Shown here: in pieces, positions 62,663 through 64,000 of the stretch
Position numbering within the stretch: position 1 is the stretch's first letter
Layout of the letters: every line of letters begins with the position of its first letter
Origin: Sphingobium sp. CAP-1
GTDB taxonomy: Bacteria > Pseudomonadota > Alphaproteobacteria > Sphingomonadales > Sphingomonadaceae
Assembly: GCF_009720145.1 (NCBI RefSeq)
Contig: NZ_CP046252.1
Location: 1-64,000 of the forward strand
Direction: 5' to 3'
DNA length: 64,000 nucleotides
Translations under genes and position numbers: made by a program
Notes under the pieces: generated by a model
The model's input: the letters and a program-made list of their open reading frames with translations, nothing else
What the model was told of the DNA's origin: nothing
Databases searched by the model: none

Positions 62663-63356
62663 GGAACTGGTCCGGCGCCATGGCGCGCCGTGCAAGATAT
62701 TCGGACAGGATCAGCGCTGCGAAGGACAGCGCGACCGACAGCAGCGCCAGCCGCATGACGGCGGTTTCGCTGCCCGGCATCTGCAACGCCGAATAAATGG
62801 CGATCGGCAGCGTTCGGGTTTCGCCGGGAATGTCGGAGACGAAGGTGATGGTCGCGCCGAATTCGCCGATCGAGCGGGCGAAGCCCAGCATCGCGCCCGC
62901 GAATATGCCGGGCAGCGCGAGCGGGACCGATATGGTGCAGAAGATGCGCAACCGCGACGCGCCCAGCGTTTCCGCCGCCTGTTCCAGCCGGTGGTCGATC
63001 GCCGCGATCGACAGGCGCATTGCGCGCACCATCAGCGGCAGCGCCATGATCGCCGCCGCCAGCGCCGCGCCGGTCCAGCGGAACAGCAGCGTCACCCCGA
63101 ACCAGTCCATCAGCCAGCGTCCGATCGGCCCCTGTGTCCCGAACAGGACCAGCAGCAGCCAGCCCGTCACCACCGGCGGCACCACCAGCGGCAGATGCAC
63201 CAGTGTATCGAGCAGCAGCTTGCCGGGAAAGCGCGCGCGCGCCAGCAGCCAGGCCAGCGCAAAAGCCGGCGGCAGCATGGCCAGCATCGCGGCAAGCCCG
63301 ATCTTCAGTGACAGGCCGATGATGATCCATTCATCGGCGGAAAGACCCCATGTCAC
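62652..63356 (-). CDS. modB: Molybdate ABC transporter permease
   Basis: A 234-residue inner-membrane permease with about five to six membrane segments and the EAA-type loop AAETLGASRLRIFCTISVPLALPGIFAG (read in two parts), which contacts ModC. The C-terminal RSIGEFGATITFVSDIPGETRTLPIAIY is the hallmark of ModB/CysT-like permeases. Start is GTG 63356. In most genomes modA precedes modB; here the next gene upstream is divergent and unrelated, so the binding protein must come from elsewhere. Confidence 0.9.
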   Translation of the reverse strand: MTWGLSADEWIIIGLSLKIGLAAMLAMLPPAFALAWLLARARFPGKLLLDTLVHLPLVVPPVVTGWLLLVLFGTQGPIGRWLMDWFGVTLLFRWTGAALAAAIMALPLMVRAMRLSIAAIDHRLEQAAETLGASRLRIFCTISVPLALPGIFAGAMLGFARSIGEFGATITFVSDIPGETRTLPIAIYSALQMPGSETAVMRLALLSVALSFAALILSEYLARRAMAPDQFHGL

Positions 63357-63422
63357 GATTCCGTCAAACCATCTTTATAACCGGGCCGCCGTAGAACCCG
63401 GCCTGACCCATAACGAACCCGT

Positions 63423-63510
63423 TTGACAAATGCAGCGCAAAAAGATTGTAGATCGGAGCCGCTGGCGATAGCGCCGGGACAAGAGCATAAAACGGCCGCA
63501 TCCCTATAAT
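63423..63510 (+). promoter_or_regulatory. Candidate promoter elements of the HAD-IIB gene
   Basis: A consensus TTGACA (63423-63428) is followed after 17 bases by a poor TTGTAG, and a perfect TATAAT (63505-63510) has no good -35 at the right distance. One of the two probably serves the gene at 63533. The region separates it from the divergent modB. Confidence 0.3.
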
Positions 63511-63532
63511 CCCCATCATCGGAGCTTGTGGA

Positions 63533-64000
63533 ATGAAGGAACTCGTCGCGTTCGACCTGGATGGCACCCTTGCCGAAAGCAAGCAGCCCTTGGGCGAACC
63601 CATGGCGCAAGCGCTGGCCGATCTGCTGGGCGTGGCCCATGTCGCGGTGATTTCGGGCGGCGACTGGCCGCAGTTCGAAAAGCAGGTGGCGAGCCGCCTG
63701 CCCGAAGGGGCCGACCGGTCGAAATTGTGGCTGATGCCGACCACCGGTACGAAGCTCTATACTTATCAGGATGGCGCATGGTCGCCGGTCTTTGCCGAAC
63801 TGTTTGATGACGCGCAGAAGGCGGCGATCCTGACGGCGTTTGACGAAGCGCTGGAAGCGACCGGCTTCGTTCCCGAACAGACCTGGGGCGAGCGGATCGA
63901 GGATCGCGGCAGCCAGATCACCTTCTCCGCGCTGGGGCAGCAGGCGCCGATCCACGCCAAGGATGTGTGGGACCCTGATTTCGCCAAGCGCAAGATCATT
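63533..64000 (+). CDS. HAD-IIB hydrolase, phosphomannomutase-like (partial, runs off the window)
   Basis: At least 156 residues with no stop before the window ends. The nucleophile motif AFDLDGTLAESKQPLGEPM and the AVISGGDWPQFEKQV segment match HAD-IIB proteins and resemble the eukaryotic-type phosphomannomutase start. If it is one, it would convert mannose 6-phosphate to mannose 1-phosphate, the step missing between manA and manC in the capsule locus. The substrate is uncertain because the cap domain is not fully covered. ATG 63533 has a GGAG site nine bases upstream. Confidence 0.7.
   Translation, partial: MKELVAFDLDGTLAESKQPLGEPMAQALADLLGVAHVAVISGGDWPQFEKQVASRLPEGADRSKLWLMPTTGTKLYTYQDGAWSPVFAELFDDAQKAAILTAFDEALEATGFVPEQTWGERIEDRGSQITFSALGQQAPIHAKDVWDPDFAKRKII

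Overview
The window is a GC-rich chromosomal segment with alphaproteobacterial gene content. The clues are an NDUFA12-type complex I accessory subunit, a Tim44/TimA-like protein next to mltA and an Smr protein, a DUF2155 protein, aroQ-accB-accC in a row, and an arsR-aquaporin-arsC operon. Codon use and order point to the Sphingomonadaceae (Sphingobium or a close relative). That genus call is an inference, not a database result. About 60 protein genes were recognised. No rRNA, tRNA, CRISPR array, insertion sequence or prophage was seen.

From 1 to 35 kb the window is mostly housekeeping. dnaA opens it, followed by a cyclophilin, a dicarboxylate symporter, a GH1 glycosidase and a DUF4136 lipoprotein. 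A secB/murJ/trpS strand follows, and trpS carries an apparent one-base frameshift. Next come TimA-like/mltA/smr, a GGDEF-EAL protein, a palindromic repeat cluster beside an unknown secreted protein, and dapE. A plus-strand run holds cupin, LD-carboxypeptidase, DUF192, NDUFA12 and DUF2155 genes; the last overlaps aat tail to tail by about 200 bp. After that are an M19 dipeptidase, recX, a fatty-acyl-AMP ligase, a PAS-GGDEF-EAL protein, an orphan ParA, a TonB receptor behind a Fur-box-like site, the ars operon, accC/accB/aroQ, a fused thiS-thiG, an e(P4)-type phosphatase and a HIT protein.

From about 35.4 to 62 kb lies a large ABC-transporter-dependent (group 2-type) capsule locus. It holds kpsC and kpsS homologues (beta-Kdo linker synthesis), kpsT, kpsM and kpsE homologues plus a Wza/KpsD-type outer-membrane lipoprotein (export), and five GT4-type glycosyltransferases. 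Two of those have unusual multidomain builds. The locus also has two polysaccharide-pyruvyl-transferase-like paralogues, two methyltransferases, a kinase-like protein, a hydrolase-TPR-membrane protein, a cysteine-rich lipoprotein of unknown family, and manC and manA. At the right edge a divergent HAD-IIB gene resembling phosphomannomutase is cut off by the window; it would complete GDP-mannose synthesis. Between it and the capsule locus are modB and a short modC without modA.

The most interesting material is in the capsule locus: a KpsC with an incomplete first module, a 940-residue transferase carrying what looks like a Wzt-C-type sugar-binding domain, a TPR-GT-beta-sandwich protein, paired pyruvyl transferases and two genes with no recognisable role. 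No wholly new class of system was demonstrated. The capsule cluster is the best candidate for undescribed chemistry.
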